The position numbers and the translations under genes are program-made. From Cladorhizidae sp. MBARI D1340-BT2 (Eukaryota > Porifera > Demospongiae > Poecilosclerida > Cladorhizidae), in the NCBI GenBank assembly GCA_028752905.1, contig JAQNBH010000005.1, positions 5,692,502-5,756,501 on the forward strand: a DNA stretch of 64,000 nucleotides. The letters are read 5' to 3'. A model generated the notes under the pieces. The model did not search any database and was not told where the DNA came from. It worked only from the letters and a program-made list of their open reading frames with translations. Positions within the stretch are counted from its first letter, which is position 1; each line of letters begins with the position of its first letter. Of this stretch, positions 43,561-55,800 are shown piece after piece.

Positions 43561-46500
43561 ATGAGTGGTGTGTAGCATTCCTCCCATGGATGTCTCTGAC
43601 CGGACCCTTGCTTGAGTGGTGTGTAGCATTCCTCCCATGGATGTCTCTGACCGGACCCTTGCTTGACTGGTATGTAGCATTCCTCCCATGGATGTCTCTG
43701 ACCGGACCCTTGCTTGAGTGGTGTGTAGCATTCCTCCCATGGATGTCTCTGACCGGACCCTTGCTTGAGTGGTGTGTAGCATTCCTCCCATGGATGTCTC
43801 TGACCGGACCCTTGCTTGAGTGGTGTGTAGCATTCCTCCCATGGATGTCTCTGACCGGACCCTTGCTTGAGTGGTGTGTAGCATTCCTCCCATGGATGTC
43901 TCTGACCGGACCCTTGCTTGAGTGGTGTGTAGCATTCCTCCCATGGATGTCTCTGACCTGACCCTTGCTTGAGTGGTGTGTAGCATTCCTCCCATGGATG
44001 TCTCTGACCGGACCCTTGCTTGAGTGGTGTGTATAGTATTCCTCCCATGGATGTCTCTGACCGGACCCTTGCTTGAGTGGTGTGTAGCATTCCTCCCATG
44101 GATGTCTCTGACAGGACCCTTGCTTGAGTGGTGTGTAGCATTCCTCTCATGGACGTCTCTGACCTGACCCTTGCTTGAGTGGTGTGTAGTATTCCTCCCA
44201 TGGATGTCTCTGACAGGACCCTTGCTTGAGTGGTGTGTAGCATTCCTCCCATGGATGTCTCTGACCGGACCCTTGCTTGAGTGGTGTGTAGCATTTCTCC
44301 CATGGATGTCTCTGACCGGACCCTTGCTTGAGTGGTGTGTAGCATTCCTCCCATGGATGTCTCTGACCGGACCCTTGCTTGAGTGGTGTGTAGTATTCCT
44401 CCCATGGATGTCTCTGACCGGACCCTTGCTTGAGTGGTGTGTAGTATTCCTCCCATGGATGTCTCTGACCGGATCCTTGCTTGAGTGGTGTGTAAGCATT
44501 CCTCCCATGGATGTCTCTGACCGGACCCTTGCTTGAGTGGTGTGTAGCATTCCTCCCATGGATGTCTCTGACCGGACCCTTGCTTGAGTGGTGTGTAATA
44601 TTCCTCCCATGGATGTCTCTGACCGGACCCTTGCTTGAGTGGTGTATAGCATTCCTCCCATGGATGTCTCTGACCGGACCCTTGCTTGAGTGGTGTGTAG
44701 CATTCCTCCCATGGATGTCTCTGACCGGACCCTTGCTTGAGTGGTGTGTAGTATTCCTCCCATGGATGTCTCTGACCGGACCCTTGCTTGAGTGGTGTGT
44801 AGCATTCCTCCCATGGATGTCTCTGACAGGACCCTTGCTTGAGTGGTGTGTAGCATTCCTCCCATGGATGTCTCTGACCGGACCCTTGCTTGAGTGGTGT
44901 GTAGCATTCCTCTCATGGATGTCTCTGACCGGACCCTTGCTTGAGTGGTGTGTAGCATTCCTCCCATGGATGTCTCTGACCGGACCCTTGCTTGAGTGGT
45001 GTGTAATATTCCTCCCATGGATGTCTCTGACGGGACCCTTGCTTGAGTGGTGTGTAGCATTCCTCCCATGGATGGATGTCTCTGACCGGACCGGACCCTT
45101 GCTTGAGTGTTGTGTAGCATTCCTCCCATGGATGTCTCTGACCGGACCCTTGCGAGAGTGGTGTGTAGCATTCCTCTCATGGATGTCTCTGACCTGACCC
45201 TTGCTTGAGTGGTGTGTAGCATTCCTCCCATGGATGTCTCTGACCGGACCCTTGCTAGAGTGGTGTGTAGCATTCCTCTCATGGATGTCTCTGACCTGAC
45301 CCTTGCTAGAGTGGTGTGTAGCATTCCTCTCATGGATGTCTCTGACGGGACCCTTGCTTGAGTGGTGTGTAGCATTCCTCCCATGGATGGATGTCTCTGA
45401 CCGGACCGGACCCTTGCTTGAGTGTTGTGTAGCATTCCTCCCATGGATGTCTCTGACCGGACCCTTGCTTGAGTGGTGTGTAGCATTCGTCCCATGGATG
45501 TCTCTGACCGGACCCTTGCTTGAGTGGTGTGTAGCATTCCTCCCATGGATGTCTCTGACCTGACCCTTGCTTGAGTGGTGTGTAGCATTCCTCCCATGGA
45601 TGTCTCTGACCTGACCCTTGCTTGAGTGGTGTGTAGCATTACTCCCATGGATGTCTCTGACCGGACCCTTGCTTGAGTGGTGTGTAGCATTCCTCCCATG
45701 GATGTCTCTGACCGGACCCTTGCTTGAGTGGTGTGTAGCATTACTCCCATGGATGTCTCTGACCGGACCCTTGCTTGAGTGGTGTGTAGTATTCCTCCCA
45801 TGGATGTCTCTGACCGGACCCTTGCTTGAGTGGTGTGTAGCATTACTCCCATGGATGTCTCTGACCGGACCCTTGCTTGAGTGGTGTGTAGTATTCCTCC
45901 CATGGATGTCTCTGACCGGACCCTTGCTTGAGTGGTGTGTAGTATTCCTCCCATGGATGTCTCTGACCGGACCCTTGCTTGAGTGGTGTGTAGCATTCCT
46001 CCCATGGATGTCTCTGACCGGACCCTTGCTTGAGTGGTGTGTAGCATTCCTCCCATGGATGTCTCTGACAGGACCCTTGCTTGAGTGGTGTGTAGTATTC
46101 CTCCCATGGATGTCTCTGACCGGACCCTTGCTTGAGTGGTGTGTAGCATTCCTCCCATGGATGTCTCTGACCGGACCCTTGCTTGAGTGGTGTGTAATAT
46201 TCCTCCCATGGATGTCTCTGACCGGACCCTTGCTTGAGTGGTGTGTAGCATTCCTCCCATGGATGTCTCTGACCGGACCCTTGCTTGAGTGGTGTGTAGT
46301 ATTCCTCCCATGGATGTCTCTGACCGGACCCTTGCTTGAGTGGTGTGTAGTATTCCTCCCATGGATGGATGTCTCTGACCGGACCCTTGCTTGAGTGGTG
46401 TGTAGCATTCCTCTCATGGATGTCTCTGACCGGACCCTTGCTTGAGTGGTGTGTAGCATTCCTCCCATGGATGTCTCTGACCGGACCCTTGCTTGAGTGG

Positions 46501-47375
46501 TGTGTATAGTATTCCTCCCATGGATGTCTCTGACCGGACCCTTGCTTGAGTGGTGTGTAGCATTCCTCTCATGGATGTCTCTGACCGGACCCTTGCTTGA
46601 GTGGTGTGTAGCATTCCTCCCATGGATGTCTCTGACCGGACCCTTGCTTGAGTGGTGTGTAATATTCCTCCCATGGATGTCTCTGACCGGACCCTTGCTT
46701 GAGTGGTGTGTAGCATTCCTCCCATGGATGTCTCTGACCGGACCCTTGCTTGAGTGGTGTGTAGCATTCCTCCCATGGATGTCTCTGACCGGACCCTTGC
46801 TTGAGTGGTGTGTAGTATTCCTCCCATGGATGTCTCTGACCGGACCCTTGCTTGAGTGGTGTGTAGCATTCCTCCCATGGATGTCTCTGACCGGACCCTT
46901 GCTTGAGTGGTGTGTATAGTATTCCTCCCATGGATGTCTCTGACCGGACCGGACCCTTGCTTGAGTGGTGTGTAGCATTTCTCCCATGGATGTCTCTGAC
47001 CGGACCCTTGCTTGAGTGGTGTGTAGTATTCCTCCCATGGATGTCTCTGACCGGACCGGACCCTTGCTTGAGTGGTGTGTAGCATTCCTCTCATGGATGT
47101 CTCTGACCGGACCCTTGCTTGAGTGGTGTGTGGCATTCCTCCCATGGATGTCTCTGACCGGACCCTTGCTTGAGTGGTGTGTAGCATTCCTCCCATGGAT
47201 GGATGTCTCTGACCGGACCCTTGCTTGAATGGTGTGTAGCATTCCTCCCATGGATGTCTCTGACCGGACCCTTGCTTGAGTGGTGTGTAGTATTCCTCCC
47301 ATGGATGTCTCTGACCGGACCCTTGCTTGAGTGGTGTGTAGCATTCCTCCCATGGATGTCTCTGACCGGATCCTT
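43560..47375. repeat. Minisatellite, 51-bp unit, ~74 copies
   Basis: The unit contains GAGTGGTGTGTAGCATTCCT, CCCATGGATGTCTCTGACCG and GACCCTTGCTT. Because 51 is 17 codons, frames of up to 1088 codons are open on the - strand and several on the + strand. These frames switch register within the array wherever a 4-5 bp indel (GGATGGATG, CCGGACCGG) occurs, so none behaves as protein. Confidence 0.96.
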
Positions 47376-47929
47376 GCTTTGCCCTCGCTGTTGATGACAT
47401 CATCCAGACTCATCCTTTTGCCCTCTCCATGAGTCTGGTATGAGTTCCAGGTCTAGTATTTTCTTAGTGGGAGAGATACTGCATTGGGGGGGTTGGCAGT
47501 GGTCAGTGACACGATGTCAGGTTTGACGAAAACCTGATGATACCAAGCGAGGATATCTGACAGGAGAGTGGGTACTGTTGACAGGAGTTAGGGGTGAGGG
47601 TTATCTGACAGGAGTGGGTACTGATGATGGCTGTAGTGCCTGCAACAGCTGGTTGTCATGGTTACATTAATTACTTTTTATTATTATTTATTTTTATTTT
47701 TTATGTAAAAAATCCTAGTTGAGTTGTGTGGTATGGTATTGCTCGTTGTCTAAGTGAAACTATTCTTAGGTAGTTGTGTGGGTGTGGTCCATGACACCTC
47801 TATACCAGAGTGAAGCGAAACCTCACAGTTGAACGTGAGAGTCAACTGTGTCACATGACCAATAACAGCCATCGTGCGTGCATCAATCACCCGGTGTAAA
47901 TATGAACAGGCGAGTTGTAACAACATGAG
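47376..47929. other. Spacer between two arrays
   Basis: Short direct repeats (CTGACAGGAG..GGGTACTG) near 47560-47620 and an AT-rich tract near 47670-47715. No gene was recognised. Confidence 0.45.
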
Positions 47930-48392
47930 ATATTCCATGGTAAAGACATGGAGTCCACTGCAGTGAGAGCTATATTAAAGATATTCCATGGTAAAGACAT
48001 GGAGTCCTGCAGTGAGAGCCGTAGAGACTCCATGGTAAAGACATGGTGTCCTGCAGTGAGAGCTATAGATATTCCATGGGACATGGAGTCCTGCAGTGAG
48101 AGCTATAGATATTCCATGGTAAAGACATGGAGTCCTGCAGTGAGAGCTATAGATATTCCATGGTAAAGACATGGAGTCCTGCAGTGAGAGCTATAGATAT
48201 TCCATGGTAAAGACATGGAGTCCACTGCAGTGAGAGCTGTAGAGCCTCCATGGTAGAGACATGGAGTCCACTGCAGTGAGAACTGTAGAGCCTCCATGGT
48301 AAAGACATGGAGTCCACTGCAGTGAGAGCTGTAGAGCCTCCATGGTAAAGACATGGGGTCCACTGCAGTGAGAGCTGCAGAGCCTCCATGGT
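47930..48392. repeat. Minisatellite, 44-46-bp unit, ~11 copies
   Basis: The unit reads CCATGGTAAAGACATGGAGT then CCACTGCAGTGAGAGCTGTA. It comes in two forms, ending AGATATT or AGAGCCT, that occupy the left and right halves of the array. Confidence 0.93.
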
Positions 48393-48599
48393 AAAACAGG
48401 AGGGACACTTTTTTTATGACTTCCTGCACAAGAGTGGCCTATCACACCATAGCTGGCCTGCCATACCTCTAGTACTTGTCCTAGCACTCTAGAGAACAGG
48501 GTTATTCAGAAGCAGCATAATTTCTCTCAGATTTTGTCATGAGCATTGGTAGAATAATTCTCTTCCGATCTGCTTTTATCCTCTCCTCTGCATCTTCAG

Positions 48600-49882
48600 G
48601 CCGAGGAGACAACTTCTCTCTCAATCACTTTAAACAATTCTTGGCACTGTGGACTTCTAGAGGAAATTGCTTCATCCCTTCCATTGGAGGTGGATCGCAA
48701 AGCTGGCAATTCCTACATTCTAACTGGGTACTTGGATGTTATCGTGGAATTTCGCAAGACATTCGACCGGAGAGTTATGCGCAGCAGGGACCCTCCTGTC
48801 ACTACTGGTGGGAGTGGTTTTGGTGCAACGGCATCCTCGTCTACTGTTGATTGGTCCGACACCCCTGAAGCAAGATTTGAGAAAGTTCTGGAGCGTTTCT
48901 CCCCCAATGCTCTGGTAATGATGAAGGACACTTCGATCCAAGGCGTCTGGTATGCATTGAAGGATGGAGCCGTATTTGTGGATAGGGGGGTTCCAGATCG
49001 GGAGGCCATAATACAAGAACTTCGTAGTCTTCACGACAAAATAGTGCAACAAAAGCCGAGAGTTGAAGTTTTCAAAATTCCACCATGCATGTCAGTTCAT
49101 TCCATTAAAGAAGAAGTGAAATCTTTAAAGCAGCAATATGATCGCTGTGCCTTCTATATAATGGAAGATGTTATGCAGGTCAAATTAGTATCGATATCAT
49201 CTCGCCAGTTTGAAACTGTTAAAATGAGACTGAGACGTGCCCTTGATTCTCTGTCCATTCCTATGCCACATGGACATGTGCTTACTCTCAAGATGGGAAA
49301 CATTGTCGAAGAGCAAGTGGGCATTATAGTGAACGCAGCCAATCGGTTCCTGGATCATTCGGGAGGCGTAGCCCTAGCAATTGATAAAGCCAGCAACTAC
49401 GAAGTGGGGGCGGAGTCCAGACAATATATCCAAAGGAATAAGCCCGTGAAGGTAGGGGACGTCGCTGTTACAGGAGCTGGAGGGGCACTTCTCTGTACCT
49501 TCATCATCCATGCCGTTGGTCCGGTAAAATCCGATCGTGACTGCAAAGGTACTCTGAACAAACTCTTGCATAACATCCTCAAGAAAGCTGAAGAACTGGG
49601 GGCAAACTCAATAGCCATCCCAGCCATTAGCTCCGGGATTTTCGGTGTGGACAAGAACCTCGTGGCCTCCTGTGTGTTTGGCTCCATCCTGAACCACAGG
49701 TTTACCAAACCCATCCCAGTTCTAGGGGACATTCGGGTCGTCATCATTGACCAGCCGACTTTCGATTGCTTTCGAGGACACATGGAGGTCTTTGTGAGCA
49801 AGAGCAGAGCATTGGAGAAGGGGTCTGCTGGCCTGAAGAATCCTTCTGCAGGACATGTCTCATCGCCAAATCATCGTCAGAG
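48600..49882 (+). CDS. Exon with macrodomain (427 codons)
   Basis: The acceptor is CCTCTGCATCTTCAG, the donor GTAACA. Residues 1-100 of the exon (AEETTSLSITLNNSWHCG onward) include GYLDVIVEFRKTFDRRV, possibly KH-like as in PARP14/DTX3L. The macrodomain spans about residues 225-398: VGIIVNAANRFLDHSGGVAL is the classic ADP-ribose-binding strand-loop with NAAN and the GG-containing loop, then GDVAVTGAGGALLCTFIIHAVGP, and AIPAISSGIFGV, the second phosphate-binding loop. The canonical SGIFG-type loop and the Asn of NAAN are intact, so ADP-ribose binding is plausible. Hydrolase activity is not assessed. Confidence 0.9.
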
Positions 49883-52800
49883 GTAACATGTTGTTGTTGT
49901 GTGATATAAATGAGGCTATGTGTTGTTGTCGTTGTTGTTGTTGTTCTTAGTTCTCCCGATTTTGACGCCCATGCTTTCACCTCGGACGGATCTTCTAATT
50001 CTGGAGTGTTGAAAGGATTTGCAAATGGTACACAATCTTATGCAAAAGCTGCGTCTTTTTCTGGTAGAGATGGTGGGGGAGTTAGTAAAGATGGAGGAAG
50101 AGTTGGTAAAGATGGAGGAGTTGGTAAAGATGGAGAGGGAGTTGGTAAAGGTAGGGGAGGAGTTGGTAAAGGTGCTGGAGGAGTTGGTAAAGATGGAGGA
50201 GGTGGTCGTGGAAAAGAAGAGGGAAAATGTGGTGCTACTGGTGGTAATGGCCAGCATCGCTGGTCTGGTGAAGGAGGAGGTGGTGATGGCCAGTACTGCT
50301 GGGCTGGTGAAGGAGGAGGTGGTGATGACGGTCAGCTTCAAGGAGAAGGTGGTGCGGATGGAAGTGATTCCTCCTCCAAGAACCCAACTCCCCAGAACAG
50401 CTCTGGAGCTACTTCTATCAACTCTATGCCGCCAGAGAGCCAAGCTTGGACTTCCCTGCAGGCTAACAGCAGTGCCATAAGCCTCCCTGCAGGAACAAAT
50501 CCTCCACACTCGACTACCAGCCACCCTCCAGGAATGAATCCAAGTGCTCCTGTGTTTTCAGGTTCCTATCCAAGTAAGTGCAGTCACTGAACTTATCAAG
50601 TTACACACAACTGTACACAGTGTATATATATATATATATATATGTATTTAAGCTGGCACACATGAACTGGTCACTGTGTGTATGTATATTTAAGCTGGCA
50701 CACATGAACTGGTCACTGTGTGTATGTGTATTTAAGCTGGCACACATGAACTGGAGACTGTGTGTATGTGTATATAAGCTGGCACACATGAACTGGTCAC
50801 TGTGTGTGTGTGTATTTAAGCTGGCACACATGAACTGGTCACTGTGTGTATGTATATTTAAGCTGGCACACATGAACTGGACACTACTGTATGTGTATGT
50901 GTATTTAAGCTGGCACACATGAACTGGTGCTGTGTGTATGTGTATTTAAGCTGGCACACATGAACTGGTCACTGTGTGTATGTGTATTTAAGCTGGCACA
51001 CATGAACTGGTCACTGTGTGTATGTGTATTTAAGCTGGCACACATGAACTGGACACTGTGTGTATGTGTATTTAATAAGGGGGGACTACACCTGAAAAAC
51101 TTTGGAGTTTTTTAATTTTTTTTATCAGTTCAAACTGTTGCTGTACATATCTACTAGCCAATTCTAAAGTTTTAGAGCTATTGGATGCTCCATTTCAAAG
51201 TTATGATGGTTTTTGTCCATGCATTTCTTATTGATTTGAAGAGAAACCAACAAGGAACACTAAAGGGGGGGACAGCACCATTTTTTAAATTAAAACAAAT
51301 AAACTTGTGGTTACCACTTTATAGCTCTGTAGATTCTGTAAACTTCATGGTATGGACTTGATATATAGCTCAAAAGATAGGTCTCTCTTTGTGCTCTCCG
51401 TTGATAATAAAATATTTTTCATGGGTATAACTATAGCCTAGTTACTGGACCTAAAGTGGAGGGAACCTCAAAAACCTGAATGCCTGAACTGGCAGTATAA
51501 ATATCTCCTGATTGCCAAGTGCTAGAGAGTTGAAATTAGCACCAGTGGCTAGAGGAGGCCCTACTCTATTCAATGAGTGTTTTCATAAGGCGCTAAAATG
51601 TAAGTAGGTGGTCAAGCGCGCGGGTGGAAAATGAGTTTTATGGATTATTAACGAAATTCATTTTCCACCCACGCGCTTGACCACGTACTTAGATTTTAGC
51701 GCCTTATGAAAACACTCATTGAATAGAGTAGGGCCTCCTCTAGCCACTGGTGCTAATTTCAACTCTCTAGCACTTGGCAATCAGGAGATATTTATACTGC
51801 CAGTTCAGGCCTTCAGGTTTTTGAGGTTCCCTCCACTTGTAGCTCCTGTAACTTGGCTATAGTTATACCTATGAAAAATATTTTGGTATCAACAGAGAGC
51901 ACAAAGAGAGACCTATCTTTTGAGCTATATATCAAGTCCATACCATGAAGTCTACGGAATCTATGGAGTTATAAAGTGGTAACCACAAGAAGAAAAAGGG
52001 GGGGAAATACATGTGGGTCACTCTCCCCCAAAAATGCAACTGTCCCTCCTTCAACACATTATTGAACACATTATTGCCAGGAATTTTGAAAATCTATTTT
52101 GTTCTGATTTTGCGGCGAACATACCTTTGCCACACTTGACTCAATTTCAATATTTGAGGATTCATTTGAGAGCTCTTTTAGTGATCTGTGATATAACGGT
52201 TTGATTTTTTTTTTAACTTGAAGCATTGCCGAGTCATGGTGATTAGAAGAGGTGACTGTCACAGATTTTGCGTTTATTTTGTGTGGTTGGAAATGAAATG
52301 CCTTAGAACTAATGAACAAGAGATGTGTTGAAAAATATGCCTCCGTTATATCACAACTAAATGTCTTGGTAAGCTACAAACCAAATTTGGGCATCTGTAG
52401 ACCAGGCACTTGGGAAATATCCTCGCCGCAGTTTGGGGGGTGCAATTTTTGGAGTGACCCTTGCCTTCTTGGATGCATCTTCCAAGAAAATGTGCCTATA
52501 GAGAGACATTTCACATATCATCTTAAAGCACACAGAATGAGCAACAAGTTGGTATCAAAAATATCTTCACAGAAGAAAGGGAGGGAAAGTTATGATGGCT
52601 ACAAAAATGTGTTCAAATTTTGGTGGTTTCAGGTGTAGTCCCCCCTTATTAAGCTGGCACACATGAACTGGTCACTGTGTGTATGTGTATTTAAGCTGGC
52701 ACACATGAACTGGACACTGTGTGTATGTGTATTTAAGCTGGCACACATGAACTGGTCACTGTGTGTATGTGTATTTAAGCTGGCACACATGAACTGGCCA

Positions 52801-55800
52801 CTGTGTGTATGTGTATTTAAGCTGGCACACATGAACTGGTCACTATGTGTATGTATATTTAAGCTGGCACACATGAACTGGTCACTGTGTGTGTGTGTAT
52901 TTAAGCTGGCACATATGAACTGGACACTGTGTGTATGTGTATTTAAGCTGGCACACATGAACTGGTCACTGTGTGTATGTGTATTTAAGCTGGCACACAT
53001 GAACTGGTCACTGTGTGTATGTGTATTTAAGCTGGCACACATGAACTGGACACTGTGTGTATGTGTATTTAAGCTGGCACACATGAACTGGTCACTGTGT
53101 GTATGTGTATTTAAGCTGGCACACATGAACTGGTCACTGTGTGTATGTGTATTTAAGCTGGCACACATGAACTGGTCACTGTGTGTATGTGTATTTAAGC
53201 TGGCACACATGAACTGGTCACTGTGTGTATGTGTATTTAAGCTGGCACACATGAACTGGACACTGTGTGTATGTGTATTTAAGCTGGCACACATGAACTG
53301 GACACTGTGTGTATGTGTATTTAAGCTGGCACACATGAACTGGACACTGTGTGTATGTGTATTTAAGCTGGCACACATGAACTGGTCACTGTGTGTATGT
53401 GTATTTAAGCTGGCACACATGAACTGGACACTGTGTGTATGTGTATTTAAGCTGGCACACATGAACTGGTCACTGTGTGTATGTGTATTTAAGCTGGCAC
53501 ACATGAACTGGTCACTGTGTGTATGTGTATTTAAGCTGGCACACATGAACTGGTCACTGTGTGTATGTGTATTTAAGCTGGCACACATGAACTGGTCACT
53601 GTGTGTATGGGTATTTAGCACGTCTCGTCTGTTTTTGCTTGTATTTTTTGGCAGGCCCATTCAACCCTATTAGAGGTCGTACACACATCAGACTTGCTAA
53701 AGTTTCTAAATATAGACACTACATGACAATGAATTATTCATGAGCAAGCTGTCCCCTTGAGACCATGTCAGCAAACAAGGGTGCTAATTCCGGCAGATTC
53801 ATGTTGGGTGTGGTTTTCTTGTGCCTAATATGGTGTGCATGTATTGTGGTGAAGCACATGCACTTATTAGCCGAGCAAATGGCTGCTGGTTTTCACATAT
53901 TTTGATTGGTTACTGTCTATTGATGTTGTTTTTTCTTTAGAATGTGTCATCTGTTGGCGTGCACCACCAAATGATCAGATGACTATCTGTGACAGTGGGG
54001 AACACTTCCAATGCAAGGGCTGTATTGATATGATCAGGCCGTACTTTCCGTACTGTCCTGCCTGCATACCTCACATATGCCGTCCCTTCTCTTTTCCTCG
54101 CAGTGCCAATTGTCAGATTAATGTAAGGGCTACCACAGACCACAGAGTAATGCAAGTTATCACCTTACCAAATATGAAATCTTACCAAATATGAAACCTT
54201 ACCAAATATGAAAGCTTTTTTTCTTTTTCTTTTTTCCCCTTCCCCCCCCCCCCCCCCCCCAGACCTTGAATACTGAATTACCAGGCTACCCCAAGTCTAG
54301 CACCATCAAAATTGAATACAACGTTCCTGATGTCAAAGATCATCTAGGTAACATCACCTGTCGCGGGCTCTTGCTTATCGCATACCTACCCAATTGTCCT
54401 GAAGGTGTTGAAGTTGCTCGTGTAAGTGCGTCCCACCCCAAACACCAGCTGCTGTTGTTGTTCTTCTTTAACAGGACTTGTTTGTTTGTTTCTTCTCTGT
54501 CTTGTGTGCAGCTCTTCCAAGAAGATTTTGATGAGAAGCTCACGTTCACTGTTCTGTGCGAGGACACTGTTGTCTGCACTCACTTGTATCACAAGACAAG
54601 CATGCATGGAGGAGGGCTGTAAGTCTGGGTGTTGTCTGCACTCACTTGTATCACAAGACAAGCATGCATGGAGGAGGGCTGTAAGTTTGGGTGTTGTCTG
54701 CACTCACTTGTATCACAAGACAAGCATGCATGGAGGAGGGCTGTAAGTCTGGGTGTTGTCTGCACTCACTTGTATCACAAGACAAGCATGCATGGAGGAG
54801 GGCTGGGTGTTGTCTGCACTCACTTGTATCACAAGACAAGCATGCATGGAGGAGGGCTGTGAGTCTGGGTGTGGTCTGCACTCACTTGTATCACAAGACA
54901 AGCGTGCATGGAGGAGGGCTGTAAGTCTGGGTGGTGTCTGCACTCACTTGTATCACAAAACAAGCATGCATGGAGGAGGGCTGTAAGTCTCTGGGTGTTG
55001 TCTGCACTCACTTGTATCACAAGACAAGCATGCATGGAGGAGGGCTGTAAGTCTCTGGGTGTTGTCTGCACTCACTTGTATCACAAGACAAGCATGCATG
55101 GAGGAGGGCTGGGTGTTGTCTGCACTCACTTGTATCACAAGACAAGCATGCATGGAGGAGGGCTGTAAGTCTGGGTGTTGTCTGCACTCACTTGTATCAC
55201 AAGACAAGCATGCATGGAGGAGGGCTGTAAGTCTGGGTGTTGTCTGCACTCACTTGTATCACAAGACAAGCATGCATGGAGGAGGGCTGTGAGTCTGGGT
55301 GGTGGGATACGTGAGGGAGGCAGGGAGAGTGTGGGATTTGTGGTGGGGAAGGGTGTTTATTGATGCTATTGGAAGTGATGTTGAGAACGATGCGTAACAT
55401 TTTGTTGAAGCTGCAGTCGTGCCTGGAGCTGCAGTCGTGCCTGGAGCTGCAGTCGTGCCTAGAGCTGCAGTCGTGCCTGGAGCTGCAGTCGTGCCTAGAG
55501 CTGCAGTCGTGCCTGGAGCTGCAGTCGTGCCTGGAGCTACAGTCATGCCTGGAGCTGCAGTCGTGCCTGGAGCTGCAGTCGTGCCTGGAGCTGCAGTCGT
55601 GCCTGGAGCTGCAGTCGTGCCTAGAGCTGCAGTCGTGCCTGGAGCTGCAGTCGTGCCTAGAGCTGCAGTCGTGCCTGGAGCTGCAGTCGTGCCTGGAGCT
55701 ACAGTCATGCCTGGAGCTGCAGTCGTGCCTGGAGCTGCAGTCGTGCCTAGAGCTGCAGTCGTGCCTGGAGCTGCAGTCGTGCCTGGAGCTACAGTCATGC

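Larger units (their letters stand above)
50650..53620. repeat. Minisatellite, 42-bp unit, ~33 copies, split by nested TTAA elements
   Basis: The unit reads GTATTTAAGCTGGCACACAT then GAACTGGTCACTGTGTGTATGT. Blocks 50650-51075 and 52649-53620 flank an insertion. The TTAA in every unit is a ready target for TTAA-type elements. The 14-codon period keeps both strands open. Confidence 0.95.

Noticed and set aside
43531..47413. Frames of 943 and 1088 codons on the - strand and 228-258 codons on the + strand
   Set aside because: They arise from a 51-bp repeat (17 codons). All three - strand registers of the same repeat are used in turn after small indels, and the opposite strand is equally open.
52629..53673. 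Frames of 343 (-) and 336 (+) codons
   Set aside because: Both are read-through of the 42-bp minisatellite, open on both strands at the same place.
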